A stretch of DNA of 64,000 nt from contig NZ_SAUN01000001.1 of assembly GCF_004011505.1 (NCBI RefSeq), positions 3,162,001-3,226,000 on the forward strand. The letters are read 5' to 3'. The notes beneath the pieces are model-generated. The model was not told the DNA's origin and made no database searches. It was given only the letters and a program-made list of their open reading frames with translations. A program made the translations under genes and the position numbers. This DNA is from Nonomuraea polychroma. Its GTDB lineage: Bacteria > Actinomycetota > Actinomycetes > Streptosporangiales > Streptosporangiaceae. Positions 54,736 through 64,000 of the stretch are shown in pieces; position 1 is the stretch's first letter; every line of letters begins with the position of its first letter.

Positions 54736-55475
54736 GAGTGCCGGGCAGGCGGCGTGCGTCCCGTTCCGCGGGCGTGCGGTGGGGCGCGTCTCGTTATGCG
54801 GGCGTGCGGCGGCGGGCGGGTGCCCAGCGGCGGCGAGCGAGTGCCTGGTGGTGGCGGGCGTCGCGCACCGCGGGCGGGCGGGGCCTGCGGACGCCGTTGC
54901 TGCTCGCCGTGGGGCTGGTGGGGATCGGCGCGGCGGGTCCCGCCGCCGCCGACCGGGAGCGGCCGCCGGGCGGCCTGCCCGAGGTCTCCGTGGTGCTCCC
55001 CGGGGTGTCCGTGGTGATCCCTGAGGTGTCCGTACGATCGCCGGCGCCTCCCCGGAAAGTCTCCATGGACGGGTCCGTGCCGGGCGTGAAGGTGTGGCGG
55101 TCGCCGGTCCCCGGAGTGTCCATCGACGGCCGGCGGCCGGGAAAGCGGCGGCCGGTCCCCAAGGTGGCGGTGCCGGGGATGACGATCTACCCGGGCGCGG
55201 TGTGCGGGGAGCGGGTGCGAGTGGGGGAGTGCCCCCGGGACCGGCCGCGCGCGGCGCCCCGTGCCGAGCCCCGGCGGATGACGGCGGTACGCGTGCCGTC
55301 CCCGTCCCCGTCCCCGACGTCCACGCCCACCCCGACGGCCACGTCCCGGGTCCGGGTCAAGCAGGTCCTGCCGCCGCCGCGCCGCACGAACCCGCTGGGC
55401 AACGTGCTGGTCATGGTCGTGCTGGTGTCCGTCATCGCCTCCACGACGGCCGTCGCCTTCGGCACCCGCCGCTGA
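54732..55475 (+). CDS. Unknown Arg-rich membrane/secreted protein
   Basis: 247 aa; GTG 54732 overlaps the stop of the DUF4239 gene (GTG 54738 possible). Residues 1-50 are very rich in Arg, Ala and Trp (AGVRRRAGAQRRRASAWWW), followed by a hydrophobic stretch ending in AAA, like an overlong signal peptide. The middle has short repeats based on PGVSV (VVLPGVSVVIPEVSV, VPGVKV, VPGVSI). A Pro/Ser/Thr linker precedes a C-terminal helix (NVLVMVVLVSVIASTTAVAF). No family recognised. Translational coupling suggests it works with the DUF4239 protein. Confidence 0.6.
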   Translation: MRVPGRRRASRSAGVRWGASRYAGVRRRAGAQRRRASAWWWRASRTAGGRGLRTPLLLAVGLVGIGAAGPAAADRERPPGGLPEVSVVLPGVSVVIPEVSVRSPAPPRKVSMDGSVPGVKVWRSPVPGVSIDGRRPGKRRPVPKVAVPGMTIYPGAVCGERVRVGECPRDRPRAAPRAEPRRMTAVRVPSPSPSPTSTPTPTATSRVRVKQVLPPPRRTNPLGNVLVMVVLVSVIASTTAVAFGTRR

Positions 55476-55581
55476 CCCCCGCTGCGTGCGGCGCCCGGCC
55501 GGAAATTCGGGCGCGGTGTCCACACACCACGTGACACACTGATCGCTCCGGAGGCGGGACGGACAGGAGGCGAGCCGCAGC

Positions 55582-56385
55582 GTGCACGCGACATCGGCCG
55601 GGGGACGGGAGACGGACGTGGAGGTGCTGACCGGCGGGGGCGTCAACCATGTCGTCCGGGACGGGGACACGGTCCGCCGGCCGACGGGGCCGTGGACGGC
55701 GGGCGTGCATGCCGTGCTCGACCACCTGGCGGAGCGCGGTTTCCGCGGCGCGCCCAGGAGCCACGGGATCGACGGCGAGGGCCGGGAGGTCCTGGACTTC
55801 CTGCCTGGTGACGTGCCCGGTTACCCGCTGCCGGAGTGGGTGCTGTCGGACGATGTGCTGGAGGCCGTGGGCAGGCTGCTGCGGGAGTTCCACGACGCCA
55901 CCCTCGATTTCCCGAAAAATCAGGATGTCCCCTGGTATTGGCCGCCGGTCTCTCCGGCCGAGGTCATCTGCCACGGCGACGTGGCCCCGTACAATTGCGT
56001 GTTCCGTGACGGCCGCCCCGTCGCGTTCATCGACTTCGACACCGCCCACCCGGGGCCGCGGGTCTGGGACGTCGCGTACGCCGCTTACCGGTTCGTGCCC
56101 CTGACCGACCCCCGCCACATGAGCCTGTATCCGGTGCCGGAGCAGGCCCGCAGGCTGCGGCTGTTCGCCGACGCGTACGCCCTGGACGACGCCGCCCGCG
56201 GCGAGCTGACCGCCACCGCGCAGGCCCGCCTCGACCACCTCGTGCGTTTCATGCACGCGCAGGCCGCCGCCGGCCACGAGGCGTTCGCGAGCCACATCGT
56301 CAGGGGCGACGACCTCCTCTACCAGCGCGACATCGAGCACATCGCCCGGCACGAGGCGACGTTCACGGCCGCGCTGACCGGCTGA
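55582..56385 (+). CDS. Aminoglycoside phosphotransferase (APH)-fold kinase
   Basis: 267 aa; GTG 55582 preceded by AGGAGG at 11-nt spacing. The Brenner motif ICHGDVAPYNCVF (about residue 133) and AFIDFDTAHPGPRVWDVAY (about 152) hold the catalytic and Mg2+ Asp residues of the APH/ChoK fold. The N-terminal lobe is short (GGGVNHVVRDGDTVRRPTG). Members phosphorylate antibiotics, choline, sugars or nothing known; substrate cannot be called, and resistance should not be assumed. Confidence 0.85.
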   Translation: MHATSAGGRETDVEVLTGGGVNHVVRDGDTVRRPTGPWTAGVHAVLDHLAERGFRGAPRSHGIDGEGREVLDFLPGDVPGYPLPEWVLSDDVLEAVGRLLREFHDATLDFPKNQDVPWYWPPVSPAEVICHGDVAPYNCVFRDGRPVAFIDFDTAHPGPRVWDVAYAAYRFVPLTDPRHMSLYPVPEQARRLRLFADAYALDDAARGELTATAQARLDHLVRFMHAQAAAGHEAFASHIVRGDDLLYQRDIEHIARHEATFTAALTG

Positions 56386-56428
56386 CGGGAGCGGACGGGC
56401 GGCGGGAAGACGCCGAGGGCGGCGGTGG

Positions 56429-57514
56429 TTGCACCTGATCGTGGAGAAGAGCGACGTCGTGGTGATCGGCGCCGGGCAGGCGGGCCTGTCCAGCGCGTAC
56501 TTCCTGGAGCGGTTCGGGCTCGAGCCGGTCGTGCTCGACGCCGAGCCGGGGCCGGGAGGGGCGTGGCGGCACCGGTCGCCGTCGCTGACGATGGACAAGG
56601 TGCACGGCGTCTTCGACCTGCCGGGCGTACGCCGGCCCGGCGACGAGGACGGCGGGGTGCCCGTCGCCGAGGTGGTCCCCGCGTACTTCGGCGACTACGA
56701 GCGGACGGTCGGGCTGGACGTCGTGCGGCCGGTCAAGGTGGGCGCCGTCCGCCGCGGCGCGGGCGCGAGCTCCGGCGGGCTGCTGATCGAGACGGACGCC
56801 GGGGAATGGGCGGCCCGGGCCGTGGTCAACGCGACCGGCACGTGGACGCGGCCGTACTGGCCCTACTACCCGGGCGCGTCCTCGTTCGCGGGGCGGCAAC
56901 TGCACTACGCGGATTATCGAGGGCCGGGGGAGTTCGCGGGGCGGCGGGTGGTCGTGGTCGGCGGGGGCCACTCCGCGATGCACGTGTTGTCGGAGATCGC
57001 CGGGGTCGCCGCCGCGACGACATGGGTGACCCGGCGCCCGGCCGTCCTGCGCGAGGAGGAGTTCAGCGAGGACGCCAGGCGGGCCGCCGTCGCCATGGTC
57101 GAGGAACGGGTACGCGCCGGGCTCCCGCCGGAAAGCGTCGTCAGCGTCACCGGGCTTCGTTATACGCCTGTCGTGCGCGAGGCGCTGGACAAGGGCGCGC
57201 TGACACGTTTCCCCATGTTCCAGCGCATCACCGCGGACGGCGTCACCTGGGCGGACGGACGGCACCGGCGGGCCGACACGATCATCTGGGCCACCGGCTT
57301 CCGCTCCGCGCTCGACCACCTCGCCCCCCTGCGGCTCAGGGAGCCGGGCGGCGGCATCAAGATGGACGGCACGCAGGTCGTCGCCGAGCCCGCGCTCCAG
57401 CTCGTCGGCTACGGGCCGTCCGCCAGCACGATCGGCGCCAACCGCGCGGGCCGCGAGGCCGCCCGCAACGTCCGCGCGTACCTGACCGCGCACCCGGCCC
57501 GCCCTGCCGCCTGA
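56429..57514 (+). CDS. FAD-dependent oxidoreductase (flavin monooxygenase-like)
   Basis: 361 aa from TTG 56429, or 357 from GTG 56441. VVVIGAGQAGLSSAYFLERFG is the FAD Rossmann motif in the first 30 residues; RRVVVVGGGHSAMHVLSEIAG (about 172) is the NAD(P)H motif; TIIWATGFRSALDHL (about 287) is the ATGY-type segment of FMO/CzcO relatives. A small FMO-like enzyme or reductase; substrate unknown. Begins 43 nt after the APH-like gene. Confidence 0.85.
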   Translation: MHLIVEKSDVVVIGAGQAGLSSAYFLERFGLEPVVLDAEPGPGGAWRHRSPSLTMDKVHGVFDLPGVRRPGDEDGGVPVAEVVPAYFGDYERTVGLDVVRPVKVGAVRRGAGASSGGLLIETDAGEWAARAVVNATGTWTRPYWPYYPGASSFAGRQLHYADYRGPGEFAGRRVVVVGGGHSAMHVLSEIAGVAAATTWVTRRPAVLREEEFSEDARRAAVAMVEERVRAGLPPESVVSVTGLRYTPVVREALDKGALTRFPMFQRITADGVTWADGRHRRADTIIWATGFRSALDHLAPLRLREPGGGIKMDGTQVVAEPALQLVGYGPSASTIGANRAGREAARNVRAYLTAHPARPAA

Positions 57515-57515
57515 C

Positions 57516-57564
57516 GACGCCGCCTACTACCCGTAGTAGTAAGAATACCGGTTTCGGCGGCGTC
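57516..57564. terminator. Nested hairpin after the flavin oxidoreductase gene
   Basis: Outer arms GACGCCGCC / GGCGGCGTC (57516-57524, 57556-57564) enclose CTACTAC-CC-GTAGTAG (57524-57539). Confidence 0.6.
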
Positions 57565-57615
57565 GCGGTCACTCCGGTGAAAGGGGTCGACACGTCGCGT
57601 GACCTCAGGCTAGCG

Positions 57616-57648
57616 TCCTGACATAAGGATCTTAATCGGGTCAGGAGG
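57616..57648 (+). promoter_or_regulatory. Hairpin overlapping the kinase ribosome site
   Basis: TCCTGAC (57616-57622) pairs with GTCAGGA (57640-57646); the ribosome site AGGAGG (57643-57648) is partly in the stem, 6 nt before ATG 57655. Confidence 0.4.
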
Positions 57649-57654
57649 TCCCAC

Positions 57655-59280
<1,626 letters not shown>

Positions 59281-59394
59281 AGTTGCACGCCGCCGCACCC
59301 CATCCTCTACGATCTAGCGTCGGATAGAGGGCGACCCCGGGCCTGGATTACCTCATGACCGGAACCTGCCCTGCGGCTCTGGATGAGGAGAAGC

Positions 59395-60387
59395 GTGGCG
59401 GTTGCGTCCCCCTCCTTGCGGCAGCGTGCCCGGTGGCGCGGGATCGTCGCCGCCCTCACCGCAGGGATCCTGGCGGTGGCACCCGCGGCTCGGGCCGAGC
59501 CCAGGCCCACGGTGAAGCAGCTCAGGAAGGACCTGGCCGCGCTCCTGAAGGAGTCGGACAAGCTCATCACCGACTACTACAACAGCCGCATCGCCCACCA
59601 GAAGGCGGAAAAGGCCGAAAAATCAGCACGGGAGAAGCTGGCCACCGCCCAGGAGGTCTACGACCAGAACTCCACCGAGCTCAAGGCGATGGCCGTCGCC
59701 CAGTACACCGGCACCGAGCCGAGCCAGGTCGCCATGCTGGCCGGCACGCAGGACCCCGCCGCGCTGCTCGGCAGGATGGCGCTCGTCCAGCACCTCGTCG
59801 CGCTCCAGGACGCCAGGCTCAGCGGCTACGCCAAGGTCAGGGACGACCGGCAGCGGGCGCAGGACGAGGCCGCCGCCCGCGCCGGGGAGCTGGACCAGAC
59901 GGTCGGTGAGCTGGAGGAGCGCAAGAAGAAGGCCGAGCGGCAGATCGAGCGCGTCAGGGACAAGATCGACCAGCTCCACCAGGCGCCGGGCCTGCGGCCG
60001 GACGGCACGTTCGTGCCGCAGCTGCCGCAGGGCCCCGATCACATCACCCCGCGGATGGCGCTGGTCAAGCAGCTCATCCAGGAACGGTTCGAGGTGCCGT
60101 ACGGGATCGGCTGCTACCGCGAGATCCAGGACGGCGGCGAGCACCCCTTGGGCCGGGCGTGCGACTTCATGCTGAGCCGGGGGGGCGCGATGCCGTCGGC
60201 GGAGGAGCTCAAGCGCGGCGACCAGATCGCCGCCTGGGCGATCAAGAACGCCAAGCGCCTCGGCATCATGTACATCATCTACCGGCAGCGCATCTGGCAC
60301 GTCCGGACCGGCGCCTGGCGCACGATGTCGGACCGCGGCGGCACCACCGCCAACCACTACGACCACCCGCACATCTCGGTCTACTGA
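59395..60387 (+). CDS. Secreted coiled-coil protein with C-terminal ARB_07466-type domain
   Basis: 330 aa from GTG 59395 (GAGGAG 4 nt upstream; ATG 59383 in frame). Signal peptide ends ARA near residue 33. Residues 40-200 are a long coiled coil (KQLRKDLAALLKESDKLI, then AREKLATAQEVYDQNS, LDQTVGELEERKKKAERQ) of the kind found in NlpC/P60- and peptidase-associated wall proteins such as RipA. The C-terminal 110 residues (YREIQDGGEHPLGRACDFML, WHVRTGAWRTMSDRGG, NHYDHPHISV) fit the ARB_07466-type domain with conserved His and Asp. Probably a wall-associated protein of peptidoglycan turnover. Confidence 0.85.
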   Translation: MAVASPSLRQRARWRGIVAALTAGILAVAPAARAEPRPTVKQLRKDLAALLKESDKLITDYYNSRIAHQKAEKAEKSAREKLATAQEVYDQNSTELKAMAVAQYTGTEPSQVAMLAGTQDPAALLGRMALVQHLVALQDARLSGYAKVRDDRQRAQDEAAARAGELDQTVGELEERKKKAERQIERVRDKIDQLHQAPGLRPDGTFVPQLPQGPDHITPRMALVKQLIQERFEVPYGIGCYREIQDGGEHPLGRACDFMLSRGGAMPSAEELKRGDQIAAWAIKNAKRLGIMYIIYRQRIWHVRTGAWRTMSDRGGTTANHYDHPHISVY

Positions 60388-61514
60388 CGTAGCTCGGTGA
60401 AGAACGCCCGGACGTCCGTCACGAAGGTCTCCGGCTGCTCCAGCGCCGCGAACGTGCCGCCGCGCTCGTGCTCCACCCAGCCGACGATGTTGTTGTCGCG
60501 CTCGGCGAAGCGCCGGACCGGCCGCAGGATGTCCTTGGGGAACACCGAGATCGAGGTGGGCACCGTCGCGGGTTTCAGCTCCCATTCGACGCTGGTGTCC
60601 TGGTCGGTGTCGGGCGTCTCGACGAACGAGCGGGCCGCCGAGCCCGCGGTGTTGGTCAGCCAGTAGAGCATGACCGTGGTGAGCAGCCGGTCGGCGTCGA
60701 TCTCGGCATCGCTCCACTCGTGGTAGACGCTGGCGAACCAGGCCAGCAGCGCCACGGGGGAGTCGGCCATGCCGTACGCGAACGTCTGCGGGCGGGTGGA
60801 CTGGATGAGCTTGTAGCCGTACTGGTCGGTCAGATAACGCTCGCGGAAGGCCATCCGCTCCTGCTCCACGTCGCTCAGCCCGTCGAGCTCACCCGGCACA
60901 CCGATGGGGAAGCAGATGATGCCGTTGCCGTGCATGCCGGCCACCCGCTCGGGGGCCAGCACCCCGACCTCGCGCGAGATCCACGTGCCCCAGTCGCCGC
61001 CCTGGACCCCGAAGCGCTCGTATCCGAGCCGGGTCATGAGCTCCAGCCAGGCGCGGGCGATCCGGGTGGAGCCCCATCCCATCTCGCGGGTGGGGCCGGA
61101 CAGGCCGTAGCCCGGCAATGACGGGATGACCAGGTGGAAGTCGCGGCTGAGCGGCTCGATCACGTCGAGGTATTCCACCGGGGAGCTGGGCCAGCCGTGG
61201 GTGATCAGCAGGGGCAGGGCGCCGGGGTCGGCGGAGCGCACGTGGAGGAAGTGGATGCGCTGCCCGTCGATCTCGGTGACGAACTGGTCGTGCCGGTTGA
61301 GCCCGGCCTGTGCCGCGGGCCAGTCGTAGCCGGTGCGCCAGTGCTCGACCAGGCCCCGGAGGTGGGCGAGCGGCACGCCGTAACTCCACCCCAGTCCGGG
61401 CACCTCGTCCGGCCAGCGCACCCGCTCGAGCCGGGCGCGCAGATCGTCCAGCTCGGCCTGGTCGGTCTCCAGGCGGAAGGGCCGGATGTCACTCAAGGTC
61501 AACGTGTCTCCCAT
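60381..61514 (-). CDS. Epoxide hydrolase (EHN + alpha/beta hydrolase)
   Basis: 377 aa from ATG 61514. The N-terminal epoxide-hydrolase cap domain is typical (IRPFRLETDQAELDDLRARL, WPDEVPGLGWSYGVPL). The catalytic domain has the oxyanion HGWPSSPVE (about 115), nucleophile Asp in GVQGGDWGTWIS (about 180), a Tyr-containing cap and the final His in VGWVEHERGGTFAALEQP (about 355). Opens epoxides to diols. A strong dyad lies 3 nt upstream of the ATG. Overlaps the coiled-coil gene by 7 nt tail to tail. Confidence 0.9.
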   Translation of the reverse strand: MGDTLTLSDIRPFRLETDQAELDDLRARLERVRWPDEVPGLGWSYGVPLAHLRGLVEHWRTGYDWPAAQAGLNRHDQFVTEIDGQRIHFLHVRSADPGALPLLITHGWPSSPVEYLDVIEPLSRDFHLVIPSLPGYGLSGPTREMGWGSTRIARAWLELMTRLGYERFGVQGGDWGTWISREVGVLAPERVAGMHGNGIICFPIGVPGELDGLSDVEQERMAFRERYLTDQYGYKLIQSTRPQTFAYGMADSPVALLAWFASVYHEWSDAEIDADRLLTTVMLYWLTNTAGSAARSFVETPDTDQDTSVEWELKPATVPTSISVFPKDILRPVRRFAERDNNIVGWVEHERGGTFAALEQPETFVTDVRAFFTELRQ

Positions 61515-61517
61515 CGT

Positions 61518-61548
61518 TGTCGTACGCCGTACCGTACAGCATACGACA
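61518..61548. promoter_or_regulatory. 31-bp dyad, probable TetR-type operator of the epoxide hydrolase gene
   Basis: Centred on 61533: outer arms TGTCGTA / TACGACA are perfect and 13 of 15 base pairs match overall, with core GTACCGTAC. It ends 3 nt from the start codon, so a bound repressor would block the promoter or transcript start. Size and symmetry suit TetR-family dimers. Confidence 0.55.
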
Positions 61549-61564
61549 GAAGCGCGCAACCGCG

Positions 61565-62380
61565 TCACCGGGTCAGCCGGCCGAGCAGGGCCGAGGCGGC
61601 CGCGACACCGGCCGCCAGCGCGACGATCAGCACGGCCAGGTCCAGGCCCAGGTGCCCCGGCGTGCCGAGGAGCAGGGCGCGCAGGGCGTCCACCTGGTAG
61701 CCGAGCGGGTTCACCCGGTTGATCGCCTGGAGCCAGGACGGCATGAGCTCGACGGGGTAGAGCGCGTTCGACGCGAAGAACAGCGGCATCGTGATCGCCT
61801 GGCCGATGCCCATGACACGGTCGCGGCTCAGCGCCAGCCCGGCGATCACCATGGACAGGCAGGAGAAGAAGCCCGCGCCGAGCACCAGCACGAGGAGGGC
61901 GCCGGCGATCCTGAGCGGGTTCGCGGTGAGGGCGACGCCCAGCAGGGCCGCCAGGATGAGCATGACGATCGCCTGCACCACCGCGCGTACCCCGGCGGCG
62001 AACGCCTTGCCGGTCACCAGCGCCGCACGCGGGATCGGGGTGACGAGCAGCTTGGCCAGCACCCCGGCGTCCCGCTCCCAGATGATCTGGATGCCGTAGA
62101 AGATGGCGATGAACAGCGCCGACTGCGCGAGGATGCCCGGGGCCAGGTAGTCGAGGTAGGGCAGGTTCCCCGTCGGAATGGCGTGGATGCGGGTGAAGGT
62201 CTCGCCGAAGACCAGCAGCCAGAGGGCCGGCTGGATCGCCCTGGTCACCAGTTCGGTGCGGTCGTGGCGCAGCTTCTGCAGCTCCACCAGGCACAGTCCC
62301 CACACCGGGCCGGCCAGGTCCCGCAGGGGCGAACGGTCAGCCGAGCCGGAGAGCGGTGCGGCGGGTGCTTCTGATATCAC
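61565..62380 (-). CDS. ABC-2 type exporter permease (DrrB-like)
   Basis: 271 aa from GTG 62380, with GGGAGA at 6-nt spacing; an ATG at 62434 would add 18 residues and lengthen the overlap with the ATPase gene. Six hydrophobic segments in the ABC-2 pattern, with the amphipathic LVELQKLRHDRTELVTRAIQ start and the signature-like NALYPVELMPSWLQAINRVNPLGYQ (shown in part: ELMPSWLQAINRVNPLGY). Works with the ATPase below as an antibiotic or lipid exporter. Confidence 0.9.
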   Translation of the reverse strand: MISEAPAAPLSGSADRSPLRDLAGPVWGLCLVELQKLRHDRTELVTRAIQPALWLLVFGETFTRIHAIPTGNLPYLDYLAPGILAQSALFIAIFYGIQIIWERDAGVLAKLLVTPIPRAALVTGKAFAAGVRAVVQAIVMLILAALLGVALTANPLRIAGALLVLVLGAGFFSCLSMVIAGLALSRDRVMGIGQAITMPLFFASNALYPVELMPSWLQAINRVNPLGYQVDALRALLLGTPGHLGLDLAVLIVALAAGVAAASALLGRLTR

Positions 62381-63146
62381 GGGGATCTCCCGGTTCTTCG
62401 AACGTGTCATCGGTGCAGGCGCGGAAGACGTCATCCAGCGACGCCCCCGGCCCGAGCCGGGCCGTCAGCTCGCCGGGAGTGCCCTGCGCGCGGATGCGGC
62501 CCTGGTGCAGGAACGCCACCCGGTCGCAGTGCTGCTCGGCCTCGTCCATGTAGTGGGTCGTGACGAGCACGGTCATGCCCGTCTCGGCCCGCAGCGCGGT
62601 GATCCGCTCCCAGACGGAGGCCCGCGCCACCGGGTCCAGCCCGATCGTCGGCTCGTCGAGCACCAGCAGGCGCGGCTCGTTGACGAGGGCCTGGGCCAGC
62701 TCCAGCCGGCGCGTCATGCCGCCCGAGTAGGTGCCGGCCGGACGGTCGGCCGCCTCGAGCAGCCCCATGGCCGACAGCGCCTGCTCGACCCGCGCGGTGC
62801 GCTCGCGGCCGGGCACGCCGTACAGGCGGGTGAACAGGGCGATGTTCTGCCGGCCGGTGAGCGCGGCGTCGGCCGACAGCTGCTGCGGCACGTACCCGAC
62901 GGCCCGCCGCACGGCCATGGGGTCGCGGGCCGGGTCCACGCCGAAGACGCGCACGGCGCCCGGCGGGCACGGCAGCAGGGTGACGATCAGCCTGATCGTC
63001 GTGGTCTTGCCCGCTCCATTGGGGCCGAGCAGGCCGAACACCTCTCCCGGCGCCACCCGCAGGCCGATGCCGTCCACGGCCGTCTTGGTCCCGAAGGCGT
63101 ACCGGAGCCCGTCGAGCTCCACCGCCGCCACGTCACGCGTTTCCAT
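62337..63146 (-). CDS. ABC exporter ATPase (DrrA-like)
   Basis: 269 aa, ATG 63146, overlapping the permease upstream gene by 14 nt. Walker A GPNGAGKTTT (about 40), signature TYSGGMTRRLELAQAL (about 138), Walker B LLVLDEPTIGLD (about 160), H-loop TTHYMDEAEQ. The C-terminal tail GPGASLDDVFRACTDDTFEE is the DrrA-type extension. Pairs with the ABC-2 permease; substrate unknown. Confidence 0.93.
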   Translation of the reverse strand: METRDVAAVELDGLRYAFGTKTAVDGIGLRVAPGEVFGLLGPNGAGKTTTIRLIVTLLPCPPGAVRVFGVDPARDPMAVRRAVGYVPQQLSADAALTGRQNIALFTRLYGVPGRERTARVEQALSAMGLLEAADRPAGTYSGGMTRRLELAQALVNEPRLLVLDEPTIGLDPVARASVWERITALRAETGMTVLVTTHYMDEAEQHCDRVAFLHQGRIRAQGTPGELTARLGPGASLDDVFRACTDDTFEEPGDPRDIRSTRRTALRLG

Positions 63147-64000
63147 CGGCTTCCTCCACGTATTGACGCACGATCCTCCTCGGCAGCGGCCGGCTCAGCG
63201 CGTAGGCGTAGATCGCCAGCGCGAAGACGGCCACCGCGAGCATGTCCCAGCCGAACGGCAGCACCCCGCGGCCGTCGAACGACCCCAGGTACGACAGCGC
63301 CGCCATGCCGGCGAAGTACGGCCACATCCACAACGACCAGCGCCAGTCCAGCCACGGCCGGTCCGCGGCCGGGAGGAGGGCCTGCGAGATCGTGAACACC
63401 ACGGCCCCGATCGCCACGGCGGCGAGCAGGTGCCACACGGTCGTCCACCCGGCCCAGAAGATGAGCAGGCTCGCCATGACGAACCCGAGCGGCGCCAGCA
63501 CGCCCGCCGCGGGCACCCGGAACGGCCGCGGCCGGTCCGGGTCGCTGCGCCGCAGCGCCACCAGCGCGATCGGGGCCGGCGCGTACATCAGCACGGCCGC
63601 CGAGGTGACGAACCCGACGAGCTGCTTCCAGCTGGGGAACGGCAGGAAGATCAGCATGCCGATGACGAACCCGCACACGATGCCGGCCAGTGGGGACCCC
63701 TGGCCGTTCACCCGCCCGAACGACGCCGGGATGAAGCGGTCCCGGCCCATGGCGTAGAGCAGGCGTGCCTGGGTGCCGGTGTAGATGAGGCCGGTGCCGG
63801 CGGGGGAGATCACCGCGTCGACGTACAGGACGAAGGCCAGCCACCCGAGCCCGAGCGCGGAGGCGAGGCCGGCGAACGGGCCGAACTCCCCGACGAAGCC
63901 GAGGTGCGCCCAGCCGTTCTCCAGGTCGCCGAAGCTCAGCGAGCCCAGGAACGCCACCTGCAGCAGCAGGTAGACGCCGACACCGAGGAGCGTGGAGGTG
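63133..64000 (-). CDS. APC-family amino acid permease (N-terminal part outside window)
   Basis: The reading frame runs off the end of the window, so only the C-terminal about 289 residues are seen. Seven or more hydrophobic segments are visible, with ISPAGTGLIYTGTQARLLYAMGRD followed by RFIPASFGRVN, typical of APC superfamily amino acid/polyamine transporters (TM8 region with the GSAR-like loop; shown in part: YTGTQARLLYAMGRDRFIP). The stop overlaps the ABC ATPase start. Confidence 0.88.
   Translation of the reverse strand, partial: TSTLLGVGVYLLLQVAFLGSLSFGDLENGWAHLGFVGEFGPFAGLASALGLGWLAFVLYVDAVISPAGTGLIYTGTQARLLYAMGRDRFIPASFGRVNGQGSPLAGIVCGFVIGMLIFLPFPSWKQLVGFVTSAAVLMYAPAPIALVALRRSDPDRPRPFRVPAAGVLAPLGFVMASLLIFWAGWTTVWHLLAAVAIGAVVFTISQALLPAADRPWLDWRWSLWMWPYFAGMAALSYLGSFDGRGVLPFGWDMLAVAVFALAIYAYALSRPLPRRIVRQYVEEADGNA

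Noticed and set aside
55582..56385. Calling the APH-fold protein an aminoglycoside resistance enzyme
   Set aside because: Only the generic kinase motifs are present; the fold covers many substrates.

Overview
This is a high-G+C (roughly 70 % or more by eye) actinobacterial chromosome segment with many GTG/TTG starts, 4-nt GTGA stop/start overlaps and several apparently leaderless genes. The gene set (GerW/YtfJ-like protein, PASTA-less Ser/Thr kinase, cation/proton antiporter with separate regulatory subunit, phosphoketolase plus acetate kinase, a second divergent EF-Tu, large secreted glycan enzymes) fits a filamentous actinomycete. Streptosporangiaceae such as Nonomuraea is my best guess; that is inference. 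No rRNA, tRNA or CRISPR array was seen.

Layout. 1-3.5 kb: end of an acetyl-xylan-esterase-type hydrolase, a cysteine-free HesB-like protein, a PIMT-like methyltransferase, a DUF4142 lipoprotein and a PRC-barrel protein. 3.9-10.8 kb: a same-strand set with an unknown 300-aa protein, an 88-aa protein, a VAO-type flavin oxidase, a 14-TM exporter, an aromatic-type flavin monooxygenase and a fatty-acid desaturase, possibly a small specialised-metabolism unit. 10.8-12.4 kb: KhtT/KhtU-like antiporter pair. 12.4-13.3 kb: a scar where a truncated copy of a pentapeptide gene (full copy at 15.9-16.5 kb) abuts the degenerate remnant of an IS200/IS605-type IscB element with its structured RNA. 13.3-18.8 kb: aldo/keto reductase, FMN reductase, MmyB-type regulator, pentapeptide protein, nucleotidyltransferase, CopC and a membrane protein.

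18.8-26.4 kb is central carbon metabolism: ackA and xfp in an overlapping operon (phosphoketolase shunt), divergent from an IlvD/Edd sugar-acid dehydratase and followed by pgi and a GerW-like protein. 26.4-31.3 kb: LysE exporter, VIT1/CCC1 transporter followed by a 35-bp tandem repeat copied from its own 3' end, an unknown conserved protein and a membrane protein carrying a serine-hydrolase domain. 31.3-43.3 kb: a large secreted phosphodiester glycosidase/metallophosphatase fusion, an amidohydrolase, a GH2 beta-galactosidase, a divergent EF-Tu, an ArsR regulator and a Tat-exported alginate-lyase-like protein with an arabinose-binding domain.

43.5-51.8 kb is a coherent peptide-scavenging system on the minus strand: Dpp/Opp-type binding protein, two permeases and two ATPases, then a pita-bread (M24) protein that has lost nearly all metal ligands, then an enolase-superfamily N-acylamino-acid racemase/OSBS-like enzyme. 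A divergent Lrp/AsnC regulator sits upstream, and the same 16-base motif occurs before both the regulator/binding-protein pair and the racemase. An IS4-family element has inserted exactly at the regulator's stop codon, into what would have been a terminator hairpin. 53.4-64 kb: small unknown protein, DUF4239 protein with an overlapping Arg-rich membrane protein, APH-like kinase, flavin oxidoreductase, Ser/Thr kinase, secreted coiled-coil protein, epoxide hydrolase under a probable TetR-type operator, an ABC-2 exporter pair and an APC permease cut by the window end.
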